From NCBI GenBank assembly GCA_040387475.1, contig JAZKDT010000001.1, positions 502,382-566,381 of the forward strand: 64,000 nucleotides of DNA, written 5' to 3'. Numbering within the stretch: position 1 is the stretch's first letter; each line of letters begins with the position of its first letter. The stretch comes from UBA4416 sp040387475. GTDB lineage: Bacteria > Bacteroidota > Bacteroidia > B-17B0 > Aurantibacillaceae. A program made the position numbers and the translations under genes. This document shows, piece by piece, positions 9,069 through 17,691 of the stretch. The notes below the pieces were generated by a model. That model had not been told where the DNA came from, did no database searches, and saw nothing but the letters and a program-made list of their open reading frames with translations.

Positions 9069-9455
9069 ATGGATAAGTACAAAGAAACACTGCACGATCT
9101 TACCTGGACTGAATTGCTTCAACAAATTTCAGCCGTTTTAGAACGCGATCAAAAAACATTGGAAAGCAATGTGAACTATTACAAGAAGTTGTTTAACGAT
9201 AGTAACGCCGACAAAGAGCAGTTGAATAAATTATTTGATAAGCTGCAGCTCGACAAATTACGTTTCAATTATTTCTCAGAATTATTTGTGAGGATCGAAG
9301 AACAGAATTACAAGTTAATGATCATGCAATTGGAAAGCTGTATAAAGCAGGAAACTGAAATGCAGAACCGCACACCTAAAGATTGGGTTGCAACAGTTCG
9401 TTTCGAGAACGGAGAGATCAAAGTTTATTTCATGCCATTGTCTTATTACCAATAA
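9069..9455 (+). CDS. Hypothetical coiled-coil protein of the replication-like module
   Basis: This 128-residue, mostly helical protein (ELLQQISAVLERDQKTLESNVNYYKKLF) has a short C-terminal strand pair (ATVRFENGEIKVYFMPLS). It has no recognisable catalytic motif. It sits 11 bases after the HTH gene and 12 bases before the RecA-fold ATPase, so the three are surely co-transcribed. It may be a partner of either protein. I do not recognise the family. Confidence 0.6.
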   Translation: MDKYKETLHDLTWTELLQQISAVLERDQKTLESNVNYYKKLFNDSNADKEQLNKLFDKLQLDKLRFNYFSELFVRIEEQNYKLMIMQLESCIKQETEMQNRTPKDWVATVRFENGEIKVYFMPLSYYQ

Positions 9456-9467
9456 AATTAAAGCCCT

Positions 9468-10628
9468 ATGTTTGATATTCCACCTCCACCAGACAGGAAA
9501 AATGCTGTCAATTCGAATACCTCAGAGAAGGGCTTTGAAACTTCTAAAGACAAGCTGATACGTTTGCTTGAATCACAGCAAAAAATAAAAGAGAACAAAG
9601 GCAAGCCTATTAATTTTAGTCAGCCTATTGTCTGGCAAAAAGATAATCCGGTATTCTTTCCAAAAACAATCAATGTTATACAAGGTAAGGCAGGCGTACA
9701 TAAATCGCGCCTTGCCGAAACCGTTTGCGCAGCCATGCTCAAAACACCGGAGAGTAACCGTGATCTTTTAAACTTTAAAACAAATATTCTTACCCGTTAT
9801 GCAGTTTGCTATGTTGACACAGAAAGAAATTTATCCGATCAGCTTCCCTACTCGTTACAGCAAATACAATTAAAGGCCGGTTATCCCATTGAAGAACACC
9901 CTTACGGCTTCGATTACATTTCATTATTAGAGTTTGCACGCGAAGAACGTTTTGATATGCTTAATATTTATTTAGAGCATATCCGAAAACAATTTCCTAT
10001 GCACCTGTTTATTGTGCTTGATGTAATTACCGATTGTGTTTTCAATTTCAATGATACTAAGGACAGCATGAAATTAATTGACATGATGAACCAAAGCATC
10101 AACCGTTACGATGTAACGTTTTTATGTTTGATACATGAAAACCCCGGCAGTACAGATAAGGCAAGAGGCCATTTAGGAACAGAGATCTTAAATAAAGCTT
10201 CAACAGTAATTCAAATAGGTTTTGAAAAGGACGCGCAGAACCACAATACCGATTTAATAAAAGTGAATTATTTGAAATGTCGCAGCTCTAAAAAGCATGA
10301 TCCCTTTTATGTTCAGTATTCCGATTCTGAAAAAGGATTGGTATTGGCCGATCAAAACACCATTCAGGAATCAATGGACAGCCGTAACCAAAAAGCGGCC
10401 TTAGACGAAACAATAGAGCTAATAGGAAGGATTTTAATTGAACCAACAGCCAAAACAATTCTGATAGAAAAACTATGCTTCGAAATGGATTGCAAAGAGC
10501 GCACAGTTGAAGCCAGGCTAAAATCTATCCTAACGCATAAATTAGAGATTCCCGATGCAAACAGCACAGCAAAGCAGCTTTGCAAACGTCAGGAAGGAAA
10601 GGAGGTATTTTATTATTTAACGGAGTAA
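9468..10628 (+). CDS. RecA-fold (AAA_25/RepA-like) ATPase of a mobile element
   Basis: This 386-residue protein has a Walker A-like motif GKAGVHKS at residues 73-80 and a Walker B strand ending LFIVLD at Asp185. A conserved-looking GHLGTEILNKA element follows, and the C-terminal 70 residues look like a winged helix (LIEKLCFEMDCKERTVEARL). This layout is that of RepA-type hexameric helicases and related ATPases in Bacteroidota plasmids and integrative elements. His at the fifth variable position of the P-loop is unusual. Together with the HTH and coiled-coil proteins it forms a replication or maintenance module. A TGCAAA repeat family overlaps its 3' end. Confidence 0.72.
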   Translation: MFDIPPPPDRKNAVNSNTSEKGFETSKDKLIRLLESQQKIKENKGKPINFSQPIVWQKDNPVFFPKTINVIQGKAGVHKSRLAETVCAAMLKTPESNRDLLNFKTNILTRYAVCYVDTERNLSDQLPYSLQQIQLKAGYPIEEHPYGFDYISLLEFAREERFDMLNIYLEHIRKQFPMHLFIVLDVITDCVFNFNDTKDSMKLIDMMNQSINRYDVTFLCLIHENPGSTDKARGHLGTEILNKASTVIQIGFEKDAQNHNTDLIKVNYLKCRSSKKHDPFYVQYSDSEKGLVLADQNTIQESMDSRNQKAALDETIELIGRILIEPTAKTILIEKLCFEMDCKERTVEARLKSILTHKLEIPDANSTAKQLCKRQEGKEVFYYLTE

Positions 10629-10713
10629 AATAAACACTTCCGATGCAAACAGGAAACAAAACAACGTTTGCAAGCTTGCAGACCCCTATATAAGGATATG
10701 CAAAGCTGCAAAG
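10552..10713 (+). repeat. TGCAAA-type repeat cluster around the 3' end of the ATPase gene
   Basis: A 13-base direct repeat, CCGATGCAAACAG, occurs at 10552-10564 (inside the gene) and 10640-10652 (after it). Related sites are TTTGCAAACG at 10579, CGTTTGCAA at 10665 and a double ATGCAAAGCTGCAAAG at 10698-10713. The clustering next to a RepA-like ATPase suggests iterons or a partition or termination site. Confidence 0.5.
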
Positions 10714-10752
10714 ATTAAATCAAAAAATATAAATCATTAAAAATTTAAGAAA

Positions 10753-11505
10753 ATGAAAACAAACAACAACTTCAGAACAGACGACCCAACAAGTGGACAA
10801 AGCCAGGATGAAATTTACAAGCAACTGGAAAAAGAAAATAAGCTGGTCCTTTCCTATTTAACCGTTCGTAAGATCATTGGCATATTAGGTATTCTCTTCC
10901 CTGTGATCCTGGTATTAGGTTCAATATTATTAGGACAATGTAAAGAGATCCAATTATCCATAAGCAACTATTACCATACCAACATGCGCGACGTGTTTGT
11001 AGGTTATGTTTGTACACTATCAATATTCCTTTTGTCATACAAAGGTTATGATCTTACCGACAGAATAGTTTCAGCATTATCCGGTATCTTTGGTTTAATT
11101 GTCGCTTTATTTCCAACGTCATTAAAGATCAATCCGGACAATTCAGTAATGGATTGTAACATTTGGTGCAATGTTGAAACTCACACATGGATAGGTCAGC
11201 TTCATTTAATTTCTGCCGGCCTGTTTATTCTTTGTCTGTGTTATTTCAGCTTATTTCTATTTACAAAAGGCGAAAGTACACCTACACCGCAAAAGATCAT
11301 TAGAAACAAGATCTATAAGGTTTGTGGTTATATTATGCTTGGCTGTATAATTTTGTTGATTGTGTTCTTTCTTTTACCCGATAGTCTTTACCAAAGTCTT
11401 GTTGTTTACAAGCCGGTATTTTGGTTGGAAACCATTGCTTTTATCGCCTTTGGCTTCTCTTGGTTGGTTAAAGGTGAATTTCTGTTAAAGGATAGCAGTA
11501 ATTAG
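10753..11505 (+). CDS. Multi-pass membrane protein, function unknown
   Basis: This 250-residue protein has a hydrophilic N-terminus and about six membrane segments: 39-58, 82-99, 107-125, 148-170, 191-212 and 224-240. The loop after the first segment contains SISNYYHTNMRDVFVGYVC, a pattern I associate with small Bacteroidota membrane proteins of unknown function, broadly DUF998-like. It follows the ATPase by 124 bases that hold the TGCAAA repeats. It could be cargo, for example an immunity-type or entry-exclusion protein, but nothing in the sequence proves a role. Confidence 0.6.
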   Translation: MKTNNNFRTDDPTSGQSQDEIYKQLEKENKLVLSYLTVRKIIGILGILFPVILVLGSILLGQCKEIQLSISNYYHTNMRDVFVGYVCTLSIFLLSYKGYDLTDRIVSALSGIFGLIVALFPTSLKINPDNSVMDCNIWCNVETHTWIGQLHLISAGLFILCLCYFSLFLFTKGESTPTPQKIIRNKIYKVCGYIMLGCIILLIVFFLLPDSLYQSLVVYKPVFWLETIAFIAFGFSWLVKGEFLLKDSSN

Positions 11506-11550
11506 CTACAGTAATCTTATGAAAAATAGATACTTAACAACTCTGAAAGT

Positions 11551-11580
11551 CTACAGTCCCTATTATAAGAGGGGCTGTAG
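11551..11580 (+). terminator. Stem-loop after the membrane protein gene
   Basis: CTACAGTCCCT at 11551-11561 pairs with AGGGGCTGTAG at 11570-11580 (11 base pairs including one G-T) around an eight-base loop. It lies 45 bases after the stop at 11505. No T-run follows, so it is either a weak terminator or an RNA-stabilising stem. It separates the replication-like module from the defence genes. Confidence 0.45.
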
Positions 11581-11658
11581 GCCATAGAGGATTAAACTGT
11601 ACAAAAATCAACGCTTTTACCAATGGCAGGATATTAGAATAATAATGTGTAAATTGAT

Positions 11659-11666
11659 TATCTTTG
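11659..11666 (+). promoter_or_regulatory. -7 box (TATCTTTG) for the IetAS-like operon
   Basis: TATCTTTG matches the Bacteroidota TAnnTTTG consensus exactly. It lies about 93 bases before the AAA ATPase start at 11760. I found no good -33 TTG at the expected spacing, so the promoter may be weak or activator-dependent. The leader between is AT-rich and shows no clear structure. Confidence 0.45.
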
Positions 11667-11759
11667 TAATAGTAATTTATCATATTAATTGTTAGTTTTA
11701 TCCAAACTTAAATTACTAATTATTAAGATTTTACAATTTTAATTGAGGACTTATAAAAC

Positions 11760-12755
11760 ATGAACCAAGATTTGCTAATAAGATTATTTCGTTCCATTGA
11801 TGGAGATAAGAATGATGATGTTGTAAAAGTAGCATCACTTATTATCGAAGATGAGAAAAAGAAAGGACACGAAAAGCTTGCAGATAAATTAAAAGTTATT
11901 TTAGAGAAAAATCTTTCTTCTAACCAACTTTTCAAAGGAGAATTAAAAAGAATTCTACCTCAAAATATAATTATACCCACTGATAAAAGACGCAATTTTC
12001 CTTTAGCCAATTACATAGAGAATGAAGAGTTGAGGCATGAAATGGTATTGCCTATGGAAACTGAAGAAAAAATCAGAAGGATTGAAAAAGAGTTTTCTGC
12101 CAAAGAACGTCTTGCAAAACATGGATTAAAATACAGACAGAAAATTTTATTTTATGGCGCACCTGGTTGTGGTAAAAGTATGAGTGCTGAAAGGATTGCT
12201 TGGAATTTAGGTTTACCATTTCTAAAGGTAAGATTTGATGTAATTATATCATCTTTCTTAGGTGAAACAGCATCTAATCTTACAAGATTATTTGAAGGTT
12301 TAAAAGATTTTCCTTGTGTTTTATTACTTGATGAATTTGATATTGTTGGAAAAACAAGAACCAACTCTCAGGATGTAGGTGAAATGCACAGGATTGTAAA
12401 TATTCTGCTAACATTATTAGAAGAATATAATTCTAAAGGACTTTTGATAGCCACTACAAATCTTGAAAATGCATTAGATCAGGCATTATTTAGAAGGTTT
12501 GATGATATTATTGAAATACCTAAACCAAGTAAAGAGGAAATATTACGTTTAGCTAAATTAACACTGTCTTCTATTGATAAATCCAGCGATATAAAATGGG
12601 AACTTCTTGTAGATAAAATGAACGGTTTTAGTGCTGCAATTGTAGTTAAAGTTGTAAATGACGCAGCCAAAGTGGCTGTTATTAGTGGATCTAAAATACT
12701 TGAACAACATCATATCGAAAAATCTCTTGAAGAGAACTCCTTATACTTAAAATAA
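11760..12755 (+). CDS. ietA: IetA-like AAA+ ATPase of a two-gene antiphage/stability system
   Basis: This 331-residue AAA+ ATPase has Walker A GAPGCGKS at 133-140, Walker B LLLDEFD around Asp191-Glu192, sensor-1 ATTN at 231-234 and Arg-finger residues in FRRFD (245-246). The N-terminal 100 residues are helical and specific to this group. The gene directly precedes a subtilisin-like protease (three bases between stop and start), which is the gene order of IetAS. That system was first described as a plasmid incompatibility or toxin-antitoxin locus and later as an antiphage system. The ATPase probably senses or remodels a target and controls the protease. The assignment rests on gene pairing and motifs. 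Confidence 0.82.
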   Translation: MNQDLLIRLFRSIDGDKNDDVVKVASLIIEDEKKKGHEKLADKLKVILEKNLSSNQLFKGELKRILPQNIIIPTDKRRNFPLANYIENEELRHEMVLPMETEEKIRRIEKEFSAKERLAKHGLKYRQKILFYGAPGCGKSMSAERIAWNLGLPFLKVRFDVIISSFLGETASNLTRLFEGLKDFPCVLLLDEFDIVGKTRTNSQDVGEMHRIVNILLTLLEEYNSKGLLIATTNLENALDQALFRRFDDIIEIPKPSKEEILRLAKLTLSSIDKSSDIKWELLVDKMNGFSAAIVVKVVNDAAKVAVISGSKILEQHHIEKSLEENSLYLK

Positions 12756-12758
12756 ATT

Positions 12759-15308
12759 ATGGCTGAATTCCCTCATCTAAAACTTCCCTTTAAGGTTGAG
12801 GGAGTAATCAAAATAAATAGAAGAGGCTTCGCTCCTGATGAAAGGGCTCTTGCAATTACAAATGCCAATAAACAAAACAGGCAACAACACGGAGCTTCAT
12901 TAGGCACTTCGGCAAATACAGTTGTACAAAAATGGGAAGAAGTAAAATCTGCTAAAGAAAAACAAGGAATTAAAACTCCAAACGAAAAAGACATTCCTGT
13001 TTTTTTAAAAGTTGATACTTCATCATTTCCAATAGAATCGCTCTCTAATTGGGGAATAGAATTAATTTCAGAAGAACAAGACGGTTATATTATTGGTGCC
13101 TCGCAAGATGGCCTAAAAACATTTAAAGAAAACGTTGAACAATTTTTAAAGGAAGAAGGTAGATATAAAAATACTGCCGCTAAAATTTGGGAATTTGTTA
13201 CAGATGAAGGTTGGAGAGTTTCACAATTATTAAAAGGTGAAATTGGAACAATTTGGAGTACAACGGATGAGGCAGCAACTTATACAGTTGAATTGGGTGT
13301 TTCTTGCAGCATTACTAACACTAAAGCATTTCCTGATATAAATAAATTTGATTCAGAAGCAGCTTATCAGCAAGCAGTAACCGAATTTAAAAATCATGAA
13401 ACAAAATTATTAGAAGAAAGAGATCAAAAGCAAATAATAAGAGAATCTGAAATACAGTATTACCTTAATATCTATAGCGGTGAACTGCACGATATATGGG
13501 ATATTGGCACTGATGCCATATATTTCAAAATTTCAATTAAAGGAAGTGGATTAAAAGATATAGTCCAAACCTATCAATATCTCTTTGAAGTGAAATTGGA
13601 TTCTACATATTCAATCGAAACTGAGGCAATAAATATTGATGATAATTATCAGTTAACAATTTTAGCACCTCATGAAAATTCACCAAAAGTTTGTGTAATA
13701 GATAGTGGAATACAAGAAAATCATAGACTAATTTCTCCTGCAATTGATACAGCAAGTTCACGCTCATACGTTGATGGTGATGCCTCAACAGCAGATCTAG
13801 TAAAACAAAGCGGCCACGGTACTAAAGTAGCAGGCGCGATATTATACCCTGGTTCAATTCCTAAAGTAGGTGATGCAGAATATCAATTGGTAACAAGAAT
13901 TCAAAATGCAAGAATATTAGATAAGGATAATAGAATAAGCATCACAAAATTTGCACCGGTATTACTGGAACAGATAAGGGAAGATTATAGTGATACTAAA
14001 ATTTTTAATTTATCAGTTGCTGATGATGCAGCGTACATAGGTACGCACATGCCTTCACTTGCAGCATCAATTGATAAATTAACACATGAACACGATATCT
14101 TATTTATTGTAGCTGCTGGCAATTTATCGGAGAGCTCTTCTGCTACAAGTAATCCAGGTATTAAAGAACATTTTCAGGCAGGAACTTCATACCCTGATTA
14201 TTTAAATATTGACAGTTCAAAAATAGCAAGTCCCGGGGTAAGTTATTTTGCAATTACTGTGGGTTCAATTGGCATGGCTGATTTTGAAAATGATGATTAT
14301 AAAGCTCTCGCAGGAAAGGATAAAGTTTCACCATTTTCAAGAGTTGGATTAGGAATGTGGGGAAATATTAAACCTGATGTGGTAGAATTTGGTGGCGATT
14401 TAGCAAAAAATAAAGCGTCAGTTGAATTAATTAAATCGGAAGAATTTCTACCTGAATTAGTTCATTCAACTATGCATGGTTCAAATGCAGTAGGCAAATT
14501 TTCTTATGGTACTTCTTTTAGCACACCAAAAGTTAGTTACATTGCATCAAGATTACAAGCAGAGCATCCAAATGAAACAGCACAGATGTATAGGGCTTTA
14601 ATTGTTCAGAGCGCAAGATTACCTGACCATTGTTTTAACAATCCTACACACGATGATATTAGGCATTATGGATATGGATTACCAAATATTGACAGAGCAC
14701 TAAATAATTATGAAAGAAGAATCACATTTATTCAGAGTGGAAAAGTCGGCCCTAAAAAAGCAGACATTTACCATTTAAAAATTCCGGATGAATTGAAAGG
14801 TGAAGGAAGAAATTTCAGAGTTTTAGTTGAAGTAACATTATCATTCACTGCTAAAACAAGGCTTACAAGAAAAGGATCGCATTCATATTTATCTAATTGG
14901 CTGGAATGGCAATCATCAAAATATAATGAAAGTTTCAAAAGTTTTAGAAGTAGAACGATTGACTATTTAGAAATGGATGAGCATGTTATAGAAGCCGGAC
15001 AAGTTGAAGAAGGATTGGATTCTATCAAATGGTGTCTTAGAGAAAATTCCGCATGGGCGAACAATAGAATAAATCGTAATAACTCAACAGTTCAAAAAAG
15101 TTGGGCTATTATCGAACCACATCAATTTGCAGATGAATTTAGCATTGCAGTTATAGGGCATGTTGGTTGGGACAAAAATCTTGAAAATCAATTACCTTAT
15201 TCATTGTGTGTTTCCTTTGAAGCATTAGATACTGAAATGAATATTTACAATATTTTAGCAGAGGCACAAGTCGAGGTTGAACAAGATCAGCTTGAGATTG
15301 AATTCTAA
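12759..15308 (+). CDS. ietS: IetS-like subtilisin-family (S8) serine protease
   Basis: This 849-residue cytoplasmic protein (no signal peptide) has an intact S8 catalytic set: Asp315 in VIDSG, His353 in GHGTKVAG, oxyanion Asn455 in VAAGN and Ser586 in GTSFSTP. About 300 residues precede the protease domain, and a C-terminal beta-rich region of about 200 residues follows. It lacks the secretion signal and propeptide of classical subtilases, in line with an intracellular effector kept in check by its AAA partner. It is coupled to the ATPase gene at 11760 and converges with the gene at 15310, with one base between the stops. Confidence 0.85.
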   Translation: MAEFPHLKLPFKVEGVIKINRRGFAPDERALAITNANKQNRQQHGASLGTSANTVVQKWEEVKSAKEKQGIKTPNEKDIPVFLKVDTSSFPIESLSNWGIELISEEQDGYIIGASQDGLKTFKENVEQFLKEEGRYKNTAAKIWEFVTDEGWRVSQLLKGEIGTIWSTTDEAATYTVELGVSCSITNTKAFPDINKFDSEAAYQQAVTEFKNHETKLLEERDQKQIIRESEIQYYLNIYSGELHDIWDIGTDAIYFKISIKGSGLKDIVQTYQYLFEVKLDSTYSIETEAINIDDNYQLTILAPHENSPKVCVIDSGIQENHRLISPAIDTASSRSYVDGDASTADLVKQSGHGTKVAGAILYPGSIPKVGDAEYQLVTRIQNARILDKDNRISITKFAPVLLEQIREDYSDTKIFNLSVADDAAYIGTHMPSLAASIDKLTHEHDILFIVAAGNLSESSSATSNPGIKEHFQAGTSYPDYLNIDSSKIASPGVSYFAITVGSIGMADFENDDYKALAGKDKVSPFSRVGLGMWGNIKPDVVEFGGDLAKNKASVELIKSEEFLPELVHSTMHGSNAVGKFSYGTSFSTPKVSYIASRLQAEHPNETAQMYRALIVQSARLPDHCFNNPTHDDIRHYGYGLPNIDRALNNYERRITFIQSGKVGPKKADIYHLKIPDELKGEGRNFRVLVEVTLSFTAKTRLTRKGSHSYLSNWLEWQSSKYNESFKSFRSRTIDYLEMDEHVIEAGQVEEGLDSIKWCLRENSAWANNRINRNNSTVQKSWAIIEPHQFADEFSIAVIGHVGWDKNLENQLPYSLCVSFEALDTEMNIYNILAEAQVEVEQDQLEIEF

Positions 15309-15309
15309 T

Positions 15310-16539
15310 TTATCTGTGCCAATAACAATGTTTTCGATAAGTTAACCTTTCACAAGGCTTACCTTCAATTTGTTTGCTTCTGCAAGGAGCACCACATTTA
15401 TGTCGTTTTTTTCTTTCGAAACTGTTACCTAAATTAAATCTCTCCTTAACTACATCTTCAGGGAAAATATCCTCAATTTGTTGATCAGAATGATTAGTTG
15501 ATTTAACAATTAAAACTCCATCTTCACTAAGATATTGAGTTAAGTTTTTTTCTTCAATATATATTGGTTTACGCGAGTATTGTTTTAGTTCATCAAAATT
15601 TCGTTTATTAATAGTTTCAATAAGATCCTCTTCTAATCCGATAAATATTTTCGTATTACCAATCTTTTCAGTAGCAGTTTGAAAGGAGGAATATGAGGCT
15701 ATGGGATCATTATCGAAATCTACCCTTATTAGCCGATAATCGAAGCATTCGCCTAAAAAATATTTTCCTTTAAAAGCATATCTACCAAAAAACTTTGTTT
15801 TAGAAATTCTAATTTTTCTTTGCTCTTTTTTTAATACTGGCCTTATAAATCGATTGTAATATTTCGTATCCAAAATGAAACTTAATAATGTAGCGTAATT
15901 TCGAAGTTGTATTTCAAGCGAATTATCTTCATCTGTAGTTTCATTAGTAGGAGGATCGTCAACGATTATACAGGTAGCTTTTCGAGAATGTTTTTCATCA
16001 CTTAATAAAGCAATAGTCCCATATTTTAAAAACGTTTTTTTTCCTTTGGAGCTTTCTTTTTTACTCAAAACATCATCTTTCATCGAGGTAAAATTCTTAG
16101 AAACAGTTCCTTTAGTCTCGATGTCATAAATCTTTGAATTAACTATTACAGAGTAATCAAGATACTTTCCCTTTATAGGAGTGCCAATTTTTGAGAATTT
16201 ATTCGGATTAACTTTAAGAAGTTTAATTGAGTATTTCAAACCAACAGCAATTCCAATGTATTCGGAAACTTGTTTTTTTACCCTGTCGCCATAGGCCTCA
16301 TTAATTATTGCTCCGTCAGTAAATGAAACATGATCATTTAAAAACGATTCCATTGCGGGTACTTTGCTTTGTAAATAAATATATTCAGACTCTTTTAACT
16401 TTTTTGGCATTTCCCATGCGAATACCGCTAATTTGAATAACTCTGCCTTGTTTAATACAATTTTTTTAATAGTCTTAAATAATTTAACTCCCTGAGCGGT
16501 TTCATCTAATTTTATATCTATTGTCAATCGGCTTTTCAT
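15310..16539 (-). CDS. Hypothetical protein with PD-(D/E)xK-like motif and Cys/His zinc-type tail
   Basis: I do not recognise this 409-residue soluble protein as a whole. At about 128-145 it has LDYSVIVNSKIYDIETKG: an Asp, a hydrophobic strand, then E-x-K, the spacing of a PD-(D/E)xK nuclease core. The C-terminal 30 residues contain CGAPCRS...GKPCERL...KHCYWH, a CxxxC-C-CxxH pattern like short zinc motifs of DUF5763-type tails. It faces the protease gene (stops adjacent) and has its own promoter side next to the structured GC-rich segment. A nuclease-type defence or stability role is possible but is inference. Confidence 0.6.
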   Translation of the reverse strand: MKSRLTIDIKLDETAQGVKLFKTIKKIVLNKAELFKLAVFAWEMPKKLKESEYIYLQSKVPAMESFLNDHVSFTDGAIINEAYGDRVKKQVSEYIGIAVGLKYSIKLLKVNPNKFSKIGTPIKGKYLDYSVIVNSKIYDIETKGTVSKNFTSMKDDVLSKKESSKGKKTFLKYGTIALLSDEKHSRKATCIIVDDPPTNETTDEDNSLEIQLRNYATLLSFILDTKYYNRFIRPVLKKEQRKIRISKTKFFGRYAFKGKYFLGECFDYRLIRVDFDNDPIASYSSFQTATEKIGNTKIFIGLEEDLIETINKRNFDELKQYSRKPIYIEEKNLTQYLSEDGVLIVKSTNHSDQQIEDIFPEDVVKERFNLGNSFERKKRHKCGAPCRSKQIEGKPCERLTYRKHCYWHR

Positions 16540-16559
16540 AATCTTCAGTAATACTAAGG

Positions 16560-17320
16560 TAATAAAATTAGTGAAACGGTAAAGTGGTGTTCCTCAGCTT
16601 GTGCAAAGCAAAGGGATGCGCCAAACCAAAGTAGCATTTGTTTTTAGGTATGTTTTTTAAGGTATTAAAACAAAAGCTACTTTGCCCGTTTCCGTTGCTC
16701 ATTCCGTAAACTACATTCCGCTCCTCAACGGGTTAAAAGTATTGTCACACCCTTTGCAATTTGCACGAGCTTTCGTCACGGCAGCCTCCTTTGTCCTTCA
16801 AGCAACTTCATTCATTGCGTTACGTTTGCCCGGTGCATGGAAGTACAGTTTTGAGATCAAAACCCTCATGCACTGGGCAAGCCTCACTCCATTCATTTCA
16901 GTAGCCTTCAGTCCACCGTCTGCCAACTTTTCGGCTCGCCTGCGGGTCGCTCGGGCTTCGTCAAAAAGGTCGCAAGCCGCTTGGCGGCAAATAATTTATT
17001 ATTTTGCTTGCGCCTCTTTTTGCCTTGTGTTGTCTGGCGCGTGGCATAAATCAAAGCCCCTGCGGGATCTTTATTTATTTCGCCACGCTGGCAACATAGG
17101 TCGCCCCCGTGTTCGTACCTCACACTCCCGGGCTTCCCACCCTCGCTCCACTCGCAGGACGGCTCGCCGCACATCGGATTGCAAACCATTCATTCGTTCG
17201 GTTCAGCTATCGGCTATCGCCGGCTGAAACCTCTCTCATTCATTATTTGCAACCGTTCCCAGCCGCACGCCGCAGGCGCTTTTACCTTACTTTCACAGCC
17301 AACTCAATACGAATATTAAC
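16560..17320. other. GC-rich non-coding segment with three long hairpins (possible structured RNA or oriT/ssDNA origin)
   Basis: There is no credible gene from 16540 to 17402; the open frames here overlap each other and resemble nothing. Base composition is clearly more GC-rich than both flanks. Three strong inverted repeats stand out. 16627-16684 has CAAAGTAGC against GCTACTTTG, continued by T-rich against A-rich arms. 16826-16880 has TTGCCCGGTGCATG against CATGCACTGGGCAA, with an inner GTTTTG/CAAAAC. 17039-17088 has GCGTGGC against GCCACGC, with inner ATAAAT/ATTTAT, AAAG/CTTT and CCC/GGG. A short GCCGC-TTG-GCGGC hairpin lies at 16976-16988. Strand and function are unknown. Confidence 0.6.
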
Positions 17321-17402
17321 AACTATTAATTATAATTTTACATTCAGATTGCACCATATATTTAAAATTAATGGTACTTTTATTAAACATTCTAGTACTA
17401 GC

Positions 17403-17684
17403 ATGGCAAACATAAAAAAAGGCACTGACGATTCTTTCATAATAGTAGCAATAGTTGCTTTTTTTGTAGTACTTATTGCTATTATTTGGGGCAACTATGA
17501 TAAGAAATCTCAAGTTCTAAGCCCTAAATTAAAATCTCTTTTGTCCGATGATGATAATGCAAAAGCATTATTAGATGCTATTCAAAAAGAAAAAAGCGGT
17601 GAAAATAAAACTCCGGAATTTTTAATGGGTGGTAAAAAATATAAAATTGAACGTTCCGGGAAAAAGCACCTTCTAGAAGCATAA
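17403..17684 (+). CDS. Small single-pass membrane protein, function unknown
   Basis: This 93-residue protein starts at ATG 17403 (MANIKKGTDD). An open frame reaches back to 17109, but that part is the GC-rich non-coding segment and reads as low-quality protein. One membrane helix (about 12-31, SFIIVAIVAFFVVLIAIIWG) is followed by a charged cytoplasmic or periplasmic domain (about 60 residues, KSLLSDDDNAKALLDAIQKEK). The stop is seven bases before the next gene, so the two form a unit. I do not recognise the family. Confidence 0.65.
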   Translation: MANIKKGTDDSFIIVAIVAFFVVLIAIIWGNYDKKSQVLSPKLKSLLSDDDNAKALLDAIQKEKSGENKTPEFLMGGKKYKIERSGKKHLLEA

Positions 17685-17691
17685 CCGCCAT

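Noticed and set aside
16908..17189. Minus-strand open frame in the same segment
   Set aside because: Cys-rich, low-complexity sequence antisense to the above; no start context and no homology seen by eye.
16682..17227. Open frame of 181 codons in the GC-rich segment
   Set aside because: It overlaps other frames on both strands, has a biased Arg/Ser/Pro composition, no domain, and covers two of the strong hairpins. I read the segment as non-coding.
17109..17402. N-terminal extension of the small membrane protein at 17403
   Set aside because: The extension lies in the GC-rich segment and has no sensible protein sequence; ATG 17403 gives a short N-terminus and one clean membrane helix.
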